This document shows positions 8,701 through 15,130 of a DNA stretch of 64,000 bases, piece after piece. Numbering within the stretch: position 1 is the stretch's first letter; every line of letters starts with the position of its first letter. Both the position numbers and the translations under genes were made by a program. The notes under the pieces were generated by a model. That model did no database searches. It saw only the letters and a program-made list of their open reading frames with translations, and was not told the origin of the DNA. Source of the stretch: Luteitalea pratensis (GTDB lineage: Bacteria; Acidobacteriota; Vicinamibacteria; Vicinamibacterales; Vicinamibacteraceae). The DNA is taken from NCBI RefSeq assembly GCF_001618865.1, contig NZ_CP015136.1, positions 3,755,001 to 3,819,000 of the forward strand, in the 5' to 3' direction.

Positions 8701-8919
8701 GTTGGTCACCGTGAACCGGCCGTCCGCCTCGCTGACCGCGACGCGCTGGGCGCCGGTGTCCTTGGACGTCACCGTGACGGTGACGCCCGGCAGCAGCGAC
8801 TGGCTCGAGTCGGCGATGATGCCGACGAGCCGCGATTCGGTTTGTTGAGCGAACGCCGCACTCGGCGCGAAGGGCAGCCCGAGCACGGCAAGGGCGAGCA
8901 GGCAACGAAGCAGTCTCAT
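5800..8919 (-). CDS. TonB-dependent receptor with N-terminal carboxypeptidase-regulatory domain (Oar-like)
   Basis: A 1039-residue outer-membrane protein. The ATG at 8919 starts a signal peptide (MRLLRCLLALAVLGLPFAPS, then AAFAQ). A carboxypeptidase regulatory-like beta domain follows (GIIADSSQSLLPGVTVTVTS to GTYVVSAALEGF), then a plug with LPVNGRNFANLMTLSPGA and FGTGGNITVVTKSGANRFTG, then a long beta-barrel with aromatic-rich strands such as DQFGGSVGGPIVSNKVFFFG and the C-terminal strand ending SVRYTF. This is the Oar-type arrangement that is greatly expanded in Acidobacteriota, where it is thought to take up large substrates such as glycans. No SusD partner or glycoside hydrolase lies next to it, so the substrate cannot be guessed. 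Confidence 0.92.
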   Translation of the reverse strand: MRLLRCLLALAVLGLPFAPSAAFAQQTESRLVGIIADSSQSLLPGVTVTVTSKDTGAQRVAVSEADGRFTVTNLPRGTYVVSAALEGFRTGEQTVTLGVGEVKSVDLSLSVAAMAETVTVTAETGVLDASSAKIGVNVTPEEVDNLPVNGRNFANLMTLSPGATTDGNGGWSSIRFNGKSNQQNYLNYDGVDGTYIWDAGPGYLNATGSQFRLQTSMESVAEFRVNAGLAPAESGFGTGGNITVVTKSGANRFTGSVFDYYRDDALDSTNKYDDIKQPLRLDQFGGSVGGPIVSNKVFFFGSYEGLRQDTGLSFVESVPSNVARDQIVAGVPTTSGGGRSPERTRAVVPLLAGFPTETLTSTNPLVGRTSYSSIANQREDSFNGRLDWHFSSSQSMYVRYLYSDGEIDTPDQTVTPRRVLATQKPQNFVASWQSIVRPTVVNELKVGYNRPDTAALAFSPSGYPSEQVSLSGAVGSSSIDGRGTTGIARSGLQFRVTSSAQGAGALFEPGSFSFTDAITMTRGTHTFKAGGEYRRINVGFQFLGGDTYEFNSVADFIDNRPNRVQRAVDSPEFDAQQQYAIGYVQDSWRPTAKLTVDLGLRYEFYSVVQEKNQFAIPFFIEENDFSSDPDNFYEPDYNNIGPRLAATYMINDKTVLRGGLGWFYGPGQFEDRIQPIENYITRYSVSTADVANNGLQYPVSDAVFQTSLSVRGYTHERPDEYNVQYGASVQRELPGAMNLSIAYTGSQGYDLFQRGVSNLIDPITLRRPRPVIGQVDFKTSGGRSQFDALQLGLTRRFRGGLTGGFQYQYAHNTGTTQGSNEAQTAQNTFDFSTEQSANPTDIRHTTNASLVYLFPGDGFWSGGWRLGGILNARSGVPINVVIARPDNISVNGVTVANIQGGNSRGTQRPDLIPGVDPYLKDGGIRWLNPAAFATPQPGTFGNLPRNFLTGPGFWQVDLMGSKDLRFGGNQALQFRIEMFNITNELNYQQPTASLPNGAPGVAFNDSTAGATFGYMLGPLNRTIGLGTQRQMQLSVRYTF

Positions 8920-9114
8920 GAAGGTCCTCGGTGAGGGGGGCCAGCACCGAGGACTCCGCCCGCGGTGCGTCACAACGACGAAGGTAGAAGTTCGCCGTGA
9001 AGCAGGCACGACGAGGGTGTTTCCGGGCGGTTAAATGGGTGATCCCTGCGTGTTTCGCGCCCTGCCGGGGCTGGGCGATGCAGGCAGGTCGTCTGTTACC
9101 ATCGGCCCGACCAG

Positions 9115-11004
9115 GTGTGCGGCATTGCGGGGGTTTTCGCTCGGGACGGCGGCGTTGTCGATCAGGCATGGCTGTCGGCCATGGCGGGTACGCTGTGCCA
9201 TCGCGGCCCGGACGCGGATGGGTTCTGGCACGACGCGGGCCTCGGTTTCGCACATCGACGTCTCAGCGTCATCGATGTCTCGGAGGCCGGACGCCAGCCG
9301 ATTGGCTCCGAGGACGGTCGGATCCAGGTCTGCTACAACGGCGAGATCTACAACTTCGCGGCGATCCGTGAAGAACTGCTGGCGCGGGGCCACCGCTTCG
9401 CGTCGGCCACCGACACGGAAGTGATCGCGCATGCGTGGGAGGAGTGGGGACCCGAGGCAGTCCGCCGCTTCAACGGCATGTTCGCGTTCGCGGTCTGGGA
9501 CCGCTGCGCGCGCCGGCTCTGGCTCGTGCGGGACCGCCTCGGCGTCAAGCCCTTGTACTACGCCGTCGCCGACGGCCGCCTGCTCTTCGGCTCCGAGATC
9601 AAGGCCCTCCTGGCGGTCCCTGGGGTCAGTCGCACCCTGGATCCGGTGGCGCTCGATGCCTTCCTCGCACTGAACTACGTACCGGGTCCGCGCACCATCT
9701 GGCGGGAGGTGCGGCAGGTGCCGCCCGGGCACCTCCTGAGCGCGACAGCCGAGGGCCACTCGCTCGAGTCATGGTGGGACGTGAGGTTCGGGCGCGATCT
9801 GTTCACCGATCGAAACCAGGCCATCGAGGAGATTCGGGCGCTGTGCGACGACGCCGTGCGCATGCGGTTGGTGTCCGACGTGCCGCTGGGGGCGTTCCTG
9901 AGTGGCGGGCTCGATTCGTCCGCGGTCGTGCATTTCATGCGGCCGCGCCATGTCGGCCCATTGCACACCTTCAGCGTGCGCTTCGGTGAGGCCTCGTTCG
10001 ACGAAGGCCCATTCGCGGCGCTGGTCGGCAAGCGCTACGACCTGACCCATCACGAGGTCGTCTGCCAGGCCGGCGACGTGCCGGCCTGCCTCGATCGGCT
10101 CGTCTGGCATGCTGATGGCCCCGTGGCCGACATTTCGATGGTGCCGATGTACAAGCTGGCCGAGGCTACGCGCCAGCACGTGACCGTCGTGCTGTCGGGC
10201 GATGGCGGCGACGAGGTGTTCGGCGGTTACGCGATCTACCACGCCGACCGCGCCGCGCACGTCTGGCGAGCGCTGCCGCGATGGTTCCGCGAGCGTCTCG
10301 TGCGTCCGCTGGTGGATGCATTACCGGCCTCGACGGGAAAGATGACCGTCGACTACGCACTGCGCCAGTTCGTCGCCGGCGCGGGCAACGCTCCCGAGAA
10401 GGCACACTACAGCTGGCGTACGATCTGTACGGCCGACGAACGCGCCGGGTTGTTGCGGCCGGACGTCCGCGAGGCTGCGGCACGCGAGCAGGCGCCCGAG
10501 GCGCCGTTCCTGGCCGCGTACCTGGCGTCGGGGGCGCCGGAACTGATGGACCGCCTGTTCTACGTCGATCTCAAGACGTTCCTGGTCGACTCCATCCTGC
10601 CCAAGGTGGATCGCACGACGATGGCCTTTGGCCTCGAGGCGCGCACGCCGTGGCTCGACTACCGCCTCGTGGAACTGGGCGCGCGCCTGCCATGGCGCTG
10701 GAAACTGCGCGGGCGTGATACCAAGGTGATCTTCAAGGACGCCATGCGCGGACTGGTGCCCGATGCGATCGTGCGTCGTCAGAAGGCAGGTTTCCACGCG
10801 CCGCTCGCCGCATGGTTCCGCGGGCCGCTGCGGCCGCTGCTGCAGGATGTCCTCTCGCCCGCATCGCTGCGCGTGCTGCCGGAACTGCAACCTGCGCCCG
10901 TACAGACGATGCTCGATGCGCATGTATCGGGGCGAGCCAATCACGCCTTCAAGTTGTGGGGACTCGTCACGCTCGTGCGCTGGGCGCACGCGTGGCGCCA
11001 CTGA
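9115..11004 (+). CDS. asnB: Asparagine synthase (glutamine-hydrolysing), AsnB family
   Basis: A 629-residue class II amidotransferase. The GTG at 9115 is the right start because the next codon gives Cys2, the glutaminase nucleophile (MCGIAGVF), which must become the N-terminus. The glutaminase domain shows LCHRGPDADG and CYNGEIYNF. The synthetase domain has the PP-loop SGGLDSSAV at about 263-271 and, later, VVLSGDGGDEVFGGY. Members either make asparagine or amidate sugars and peptides in surface polysaccharide clusters. The glycosyltransferase gene begins four bases after the stop, so a role in envelope glycan modification is possible. Confidence 0.9.
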   Translation: MCGIAGVFARDGGVVDQAWLSAMAGTLCHRGPDADGFWHDAGLGFAHRRLSVIDVSEAGRQPIGSEDGRIQVCYNGEIYNFAAIREELLARGHRFASATDTEVIAHAWEEWGPEAVRRFNGMFAFAVWDRCARRLWLVRDRLGVKPLYYAVADGRLLFGSEIKALLAVPGVSRTLDPVALDAFLALNYVPGPRTIWREVRQVPPGHLLSATAEGHSLESWWDVRFGRDLFTDRNQAIEEIRALCDDAVRMRLVSDVPLGAFLSGGLDSSAVVHFMRPRHVGPLHTFSVRFGEASFDEGPFAALVGKRYDLTHHEVVCQAGDVPACLDRLVWHADGPVADISMVPMYKLAEATRQHVTVVLSGDGGDEVFGGYAIYHADRAAHVWRALPRWFRERLVRPLVDALPASTGKMTVDYALRQFVAGAGNAPEKAHYSWRTICTADERAGLLRPDVREAAAREQAPEAPFLAAYLASGAPELMDRLFYVDLKTFLVDSILPKVDRTTMAFGLEARTPWLDYRLVELGARLPWRWKLRGRDTKVIFKDAMRGLVPDAIVRRQKAGFHAPLAAWFRGPLRPLLQDVLSPASLRVLPELQPAPVQTMLDAHVSGRANHAFKLWGLVTLVRWAHAWRH

Positions 11005-11008
11005 TCGC

Positions 11009-11869
11009 ATGCCCGAACCCGTCTCGATCCTGATCCCGGTCTACAACGAGGAAGGGGCGATTGCGTCGACCCTGGCTGCCGTCGACACGACAATGCGGCC
11101 GACCGGGCGTGACTACGAGGTGCTCGTCGTCGATGACGGGTCCACCGATCGGACGGCCCAGGTGCTGGCTGAGGCGGGCGCCCGTGTGGTGCGGCATCGC
11201 GCCAACCGCGGCTACGGCGCCGCGCTCAAGACCGGCATCCGCGCCACCACGCATCCGCTCATTGCGATCCTCGACGCCGACGGGACGTATCCGATTGGCC
11301 GCCTGCCGGAGCTGCTGGCAGAGGCCGATCAGGCCGACATGGTGGTGGGGGCCCGCACTGGTGCCAGTGTCCATGTGCCGGCCCTGCGCCGGCCGGTCAA
11401 GTGGCTGCTCACTCGCGCCGCGAACGTCCTGAGCGGGCACCGGATTCCCGACCTCAACTCGGGCATGCGCGTCTTCCGCCGCGAAATCGCGACGCGGTTC
11501 TTCGGCCTGTTCCCGGATGGCTTCTCGTTCACGTCGACGATCACTCTCGCCTCGCACATCAACGGCTATCGCGTCGAGTACGTGCCCATCGACTACTACC
11601 GCCGCACTGGGGCGTCGTCCATCCGCCCCGTGCGCGATACGCTGAACTTCTTCCTGCTGATCGTGCGGATGGTGGTCACTTTCCGGCCGCTCAACGTCTT
11701 CCTGCCTACCGCGGCGGCCCTCATCGTCCTTGGCACCGTCAAGGCAGCGCTCGACTTCATTCGCACCGGGGCCTTCGGTGTCGGCGCCGCGATCCTCATC
11801 CTGACGGCCATCCAGGTCGCGATGATGGGCCTGCTCGCCGATCTCGTCACGCGGCGGACGAGCCTGTAG
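11009..11869 (+). CDS. Glycosyltransferase family 2 (DPM1/ArnC-like) with C-terminal membrane helices
   Basis: A 286-residue GT-A enzyme: SILIPVYNEEGAIASTL, VLVVDDGSTDRTAQVL and AILDADGTYP supply the nucleotide- and metal-binding aspartates. Two hydrophobic segments near the C-terminus (VFLPTAAALIVLGTV; ILILTAIQVAMMGLLADLV) anchor it. This layout fits polyprenyl-phosphate hexose synthases that load a sugar onto a lipid carrier. The ATG at 11009 is only four bases past asnB, so the two form an operon. The sugar specificity is not readable from sequence. Confidence 0.88.
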   Translation: MPEPVSILIPVYNEEGAIASTLAAVDTTMRPTGRDYEVLVVDDGSTDRTAQVLAEAGARVVRHRANRGYGAALKTGIRATTHPLIAILDADGTYPIGRLPELLAEADQADMVVGARTGASVHVPALRRPVKWLLTRAANVLSGHRIPDLNSGMRVFRREIATRFFGLFPDGFSFTSTITLASHINGYRVEYVPIDYYRRTGASSIRPVRDTLNFFLLIVRMVVTFRPLNVFLPTAAALIVLGTVKAALDFIRTGAFGVGAAILILTAIQVAMMGLLADLVTRRTSL

Positions 11870-11975
11870 GAAATTGCAGAATTGCAGAATTGCAGAATTT
11901 CATTGCCATCGCCATTGTTCGTGGCTGCTGACGGCGGTAATGCAATTCCTGAAATTGTGAACTTGTGAAATTGCA
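11870..11975. repeat. AATTGCAG tandem array with inverted arm
   Basis: Right after the stop lies AAATTGCAGAATTGCAGAAT continuing to 11900 (8-base period). Then comes GCAATTCCTGAAATTGTG and GTGAAATTGC at 11943-11974, the same word inverted. A related array separates imuA and imuB (54011-54098). Confidence 0.85.
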
Positions 11976-11981
11976 CGTTGG

Positions 11982-13535
11982 TCATCCTCGCGGCAGGGTG
12001 ACGATGAAGACCGCGCCGCCCTCGGGACGGTTGCTGGCGCTGACCACACCGCCGTGCAGTTCGACGAGGTGTCGCACGATGGACAAGCCGAGCCCGGTGC
12101 CGCCGGAGTCACGCGAGCGAGCCTTGTCGACGCGGTAGAAGCGCTCGAAGATGCGCGCGAGCTCGACGTCGGGGATGCCGTTGCCGGTATCGGCAACCGT
12201 CAGCCGGATGTGCGTGGCGTCGGCGGTGGCCGCCAGTTCGATGCGGCTGCCTTCGGGAGTGTAGGCGCAGGCGTTCTCGACGAGGTTGCGCAGCGCGTCG
12301 TGCAGTTTGGCCGGGTCGCATCGCATGGTGAGCGTGGGTGGCGTCACCGTGATGCTGACCGACTGGGCTCGCGCCTCGGTGAGCGGCTGCAGGTCACCAG
12401 CGACGGACGTGAACAGGCTGTCCACCGAGACGTCGGCGAGTTCGAGGGGCTCCTGGCCGGCATCGAGACGCGCCAGCCGCAGCAGGTCCTTGACGAGCCG
12501 CTCCATGCGCGCCGAGTGCCGCGCGATGATCTCCAGGAAGCGGGTCGTCTCGGGTTCGTGTTCCGGTCCGTCGAGCAGTGCCTCCACGTAGCCGCGGATC
12601 GCCGTCAGCGGCGTGCGCAGTTCGTGTGACACGTTGGCCACGAAGTCCCGCCGGATGCGGTCGGCCCTGCGCAGGTCGGTGATGTCGTGCAGCACGAGGA
12701 CGGCGCCGCGGCTGCCCGGTGTGATCGCCGATGAACACCGCGCGATGAACGTTTGTCCGGGGTCGCGTCCGATCGCCAGTTCGAGGCCGCCGGGCCGCTG
12801 GCCCTGGAGCGCCTGCGTGATCTGCATGGCGATGTCGGGATGCCGGATCAGCTCGACGTAGTGCCGGCCGATGGGCGACGCGTCGAGTCGCAGCAACTGC
12901 CTCGCCGCTTCGTTCGCCAGCTGCACCTGTCCCTGCTCGTTGACGACGATGACGCCCTCGACCATCCCGGAGAGCACGGCCTCGAGCCGCGCCCGGTCGC
13001 GCGTCAGGTCGCCGAGCCGCACGTCGAGCGATGCGCCTGCGGCATTCACGGCACGCGCCACGCGCCCCAGCGCGTCGCCGCGGGGTTCGGGCAATGCGGT
13101 CCGGCGCTCGCCCGAGCCGAGGGCGCGGATGGCCGACACGGCCTCGCCGATGCGGTCGTCGACCACCGTCGACGCCATCCAGCCGGTGATCATCGCCGAG
13201 AGTGCCGCGGTGACGATGCCCACCAATCCGACGCGCAGCAGGAATCCCGGCGACGTTTCGAGGGGCTGTTGCGTCACCCAGGCAACGCCGAGCATGAACA
13301 ACGGCGTGAACAGTGCGGTCTGGAGCGCGGTCAGGAGAACGAAGGTGGGAACTCGCACTGGTGCCCTTGGAACGGGGGCCGCCACGACGGGGCCCGGAGC
13401 GGCGTCAGGCGAGTGTAGCGGGCGGGCGACGGGATTGGGTAGCGGCAGCGCCAACCCGCACAGCATAGCGGGAGACGCCGTGACGTCGAACGCCGGTGGG
13501 TTGACTGGCAGGACCGGCTCTCCGAGTCCGGCCAA
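11982..13535 (-). CDS. Sensor histidine kinase, PhoR-like
   Basis: Up to 517 residues. Order: a Pro/Ala-rich N-terminus of doubtful reality, two membrane helices (FVLLTALQTALFTPLFMLGV; VGLVGIVTAALSAMITGWM), a HAMP-like linker, a PAS domain (VLSGMVEGVIVVNEQGQVQL), the HisKA phosphoacceptor VSHELRTPLTAIRGY with H304, and an HATPase with NLVENACAYTPEG, VADTGNGIPD and GGTGLGLSIVRHLVELHGG. The frame opens with TTG at 13535; the ATG at 13466 or the GTG at 13358 would remove the odd Pro-rich segment and are more natural starts. It follows the PhoB-like regulator with only a repeat array between them, so it is the cognate kinase, probably for phosphate or envelope sensing. Confidence 0.9.
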   Translation of the reverse strand: MAGLGEPVLPVNPPAFDVTASPAMLCGLALPLPNPVARPLHSPDAAPGPVVAAPVPRAPVRVPTFVLLTALQTALFTPLFMLGVAWVTQQPLETSPGFLLRVGLVGIVTAALSAMITGWMASTVVDDRIGEAVSAIRALGSGERRTALPEPRGDALGRVARAVNAAGASLDVRLGDLTRDRARLEAVLSGMVEGVIVVNEQGQVQLANEAARQLLRLDASPIGRHYVELIRHPDIAMQITQALQGQRPGGLELAIGRDPGQTFIARCSSAITPGSRGAVLVLHDITDLRRADRIRRDFVANVSHELRTPLTAIRGYVEALLDGPEHEPETTRFLEIIARHSARMERLVKDLLRLARLDAGQEPLELADVSVDSLFTSVAGDLQPLTEARAQSVSITVTPPTLTMRCDPAKLHDALRNLVENACAYTPEGSRIELAATADATHIRLTVADTGNGIPDVELARIFERFYRVDKARSRDSGGTGLGLSIVRHLVELHGGVVSASNRPEGGAVFIVTLPRG

Positions 13536-13571
13536 CGTGATGCCCGATGCCTAATGCCTACTGCCCGATTC

Positions 13572-13612
13572 CGTTTCCCGGTACCCGTTTCCCGGTACCC
13601 GGTACCCGGTAC
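13572..13612. repeat. CCCGGTA tandem array between regulator and kinase genes
   Basis: Repeats of TTTCCCGGTACC and CCCGGTACCCGGTA with a 7-base step. The array runs up to the stop codon of the response regulator. The same word occurs at 37433-37460, 39856-39895 (degenerate) and 58787-58816. Confidence 0.85.
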
Positions 13613-14305
13613 TTACTTCAGCTTGTACCCGAACTGCTTGACCGTCTCGATCGCCTCGGCGAGCGAAGGGACCTTCTCGCGGAGCCGGCGGACATGCACG
13701 TCGACGGTGCGCGAGCCGCCCGTGTACTGGTAGCCCCACACGTCGGTCAGCATCAGGTCGCGCGACAGGACGCGGCCCCGATGTTCCAGGAAGTACTGCA
13801 GGAGCAGGAACTCCTTGGCGGTGAAGCGGACGTCACGGCCGTCCACGGTTACCACGTGCTGCTCGAGATCCATGCGGATGTCGCCATACGAGAGGACGCG
13901 CCCTGCCTGTGTCGCCGGCGACGCCGTGCTCGCGCGTGACGACCGACGCAGCAGGGCATTGACGCGAGCGACGACCTCCTTGGCGCTGAACGGCTTGGTG
14001 ATGTAGTCGTCGGCGCCGAGTTCGAGTCCGACGATGCGGTCGCTCTCCTCCGCGCGAGCCGTGACCATCATCACCGGCAGATCCGCCATGGCCGGGGAGG
14101 CGCGCACGAGCCGGCAAATCTCGAGCCCCTCGACGCCCGGCAGCATGCGATCGAGGATCAGGAGATCGGGCAGGCGCTCGCGGAGACGCGGCATGGCGTC
14201 GTGCCCCTGTGTCAGAACCTCGACGTCGTGGCTGGCGCGCTCGAGATAGTGGCGCAGCAGGTCCGCGATGTCGGGATCGTCCTCGACGACGAGGATGCGA
14301 CTCAT
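13613..14305 (-). CDS. Response regulator, PhoB/OmpR family
   Basis: 230 residues. The receiver domain begins ILVVEDDPDIADLL (acidic pair E8/D9), has the phosphoacceptor D52 in LLILDRMLPG, the conserved Thr in MMVTARAEE and Lys in DDYITKPF. The C-terminal winged helix (about 135-230) includes RFTAKEFLLLQYFLEHRGRV and SRTVDVHVRRLREK, typical of PhoB-type DNA binding. Its start overlaps the upstream DUF3891 stop by four bases (ATGA) and the kinase follows, giving a three-gene unit DUF3891 - regulator - kinase. Confidence 0.92.
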   Translation of the reverse strand: MSRILVVEDDPDIADLLRHYLERASHDVEVLTQGHDAMPRLRERLPDLLILDRMLPGVEGLEICRLVRASPAMADLPVMMVTARAEESDRIVGLELGADDYITKPFSAKEVVARVNALLRRSSRASTASPATQAGRVLSYGDIRMDLEQHVVTVDGRDVRFTAKEFLLLQYFLEHRGRVLSRDLMLTDVWGYQYTGGSRTVDVHVRRLREKVPSLAEAIETVKQFGYKLK

Positions 14306-15039
14306 GAGGGGAGCGGCTCCGGGCGGCCCTGCACCTGTCCCGCGAGCGATTCGATCGCAGCCGCGGCGAAGGCCCCACGCAGGTCGTCATCCGACGCGTA
14401 CGGCCGCCTGGGAATCCGGCGTGCGGGCACCCGCCACGAGACCGTGGCGCCCGCGAACGGGTCCGGCGTCAGGGTCAGGTTCGCGCCGTCCGGCACGCCC
14501 TTGTAGTGATCGAGTTCGAAGCGATCCTGCCACCCATGACAGAGTGCCAGCGAAATCAGGTCAGCGGCACGCAGGGACGCGTAATCCTTCAGGAAACTGT
14601 CGAACGAGACACCGGTTGCGCGAGTGCCGAGTGCGGCGACACGGCTGTCGCGTTCCTCACCCATCGTGGTGAAGAACGCACGCCAGGCGGGATCGTCGTC
14701 ATAGCGCGCGTACGCCGTCACCGCGTGATGCGCGACGAGCGCGGCGACATGCGGGCGATCGGCCAGCAACCGCAATGCCCGCACCCACACGGCCTGGCGT
14801 CGTGCCACGGGGAGATGGATGAAGTCCCAGGGGGAACCGTCCTCCGGATCGACGCTCGGGGCGTCGTCTTCGGCGGCCCAGCCGCAGTCGTGTTCGCGTG
14901 TGGCTTCGAGGAGCACGGGCCGCGTGTTCCGGTCCGGCAGCCCATCGGATTGCCAGTGCGACAACAGGTCCGCGGCCATGGCCGCGTGGTCAGGCTGGCG
15001 GATCAGGAGCCAGCTGTCGCCGTCGGGACGCACAATCAC
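14302..15039 (-). CDS. DUF3891 family protein
   Basis: About 245 residues from the GTG at 15039. It opens VIVRPDGDSWLLIRQPDHAA, followed by LLEATREHDCGWA, FIHLPVARRQ and VALVAHHAVTAYAR. The spaced histidines (QPDHA, REHDCGW, AHHAV) resemble a helical metal-binding hydrolase such as the HD-like families, but no activity is established for DUF3891 to my knowledge. It is translationally coupled to the PhoB-like gene and is therefore likely part of that signalling or phosphate-response unit. Confidence 0.75.
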   Translation of the reverse strand: MIVRPDGDSWLLIRQPDHAAMAADLLSHWQSDGLPDRNTRPVLLEATREHDCGWAAEDDAPSVDPEDGSPWDFIHLPVARRQAVWVRALRLLADRPHVAALVAHHAVTAYARYDDDPAWRAFFTTMGEERDSRVAALGTRATGVSFDSFLKDYASLRAADLISLALCHGWQDRFELDHYKGVPDGANLTLTPDPFAGATVSWRVPARRIPRRPYASDDDLRGAFAAAAIESLAGQVQGRPEPLPS

Positions 15040-15057
15040 AGGGGAGAGTAGAACAGA

Positions 15058-15092
15058 AATAATGCTGGAATGCTGGCATTGCGGCATTAATG
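15058..15092. repeat. AATGCTGG array (AATGCCGG family)
   Basis: AATAATGCTGGAATGCTGG followed by CATTGCGGCATTAATG: two direct units and two inverted units of the 8-base word. It lies between the DUF3891 start and the end of the next gene. Confidence 0.75.
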
Positions 15093-15125
15093 CGAGCGCC
15101 GCCTCCCGGCGGAAGGCGACGCTCG
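15093..15125 (-). terminator. Hairpin after the first FAEG-repeat gene
   Basis: An 11-base stem CGAGCGCCGCC / GGCGACGCTCG with one mismatch and an 11-base loop, six bases past the stop at 15131. There is no T tract, so it may be a stabilising hairpin and not a true terminator. Confidence 0.45.
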
Positions 15126-15130
15126 TCACC

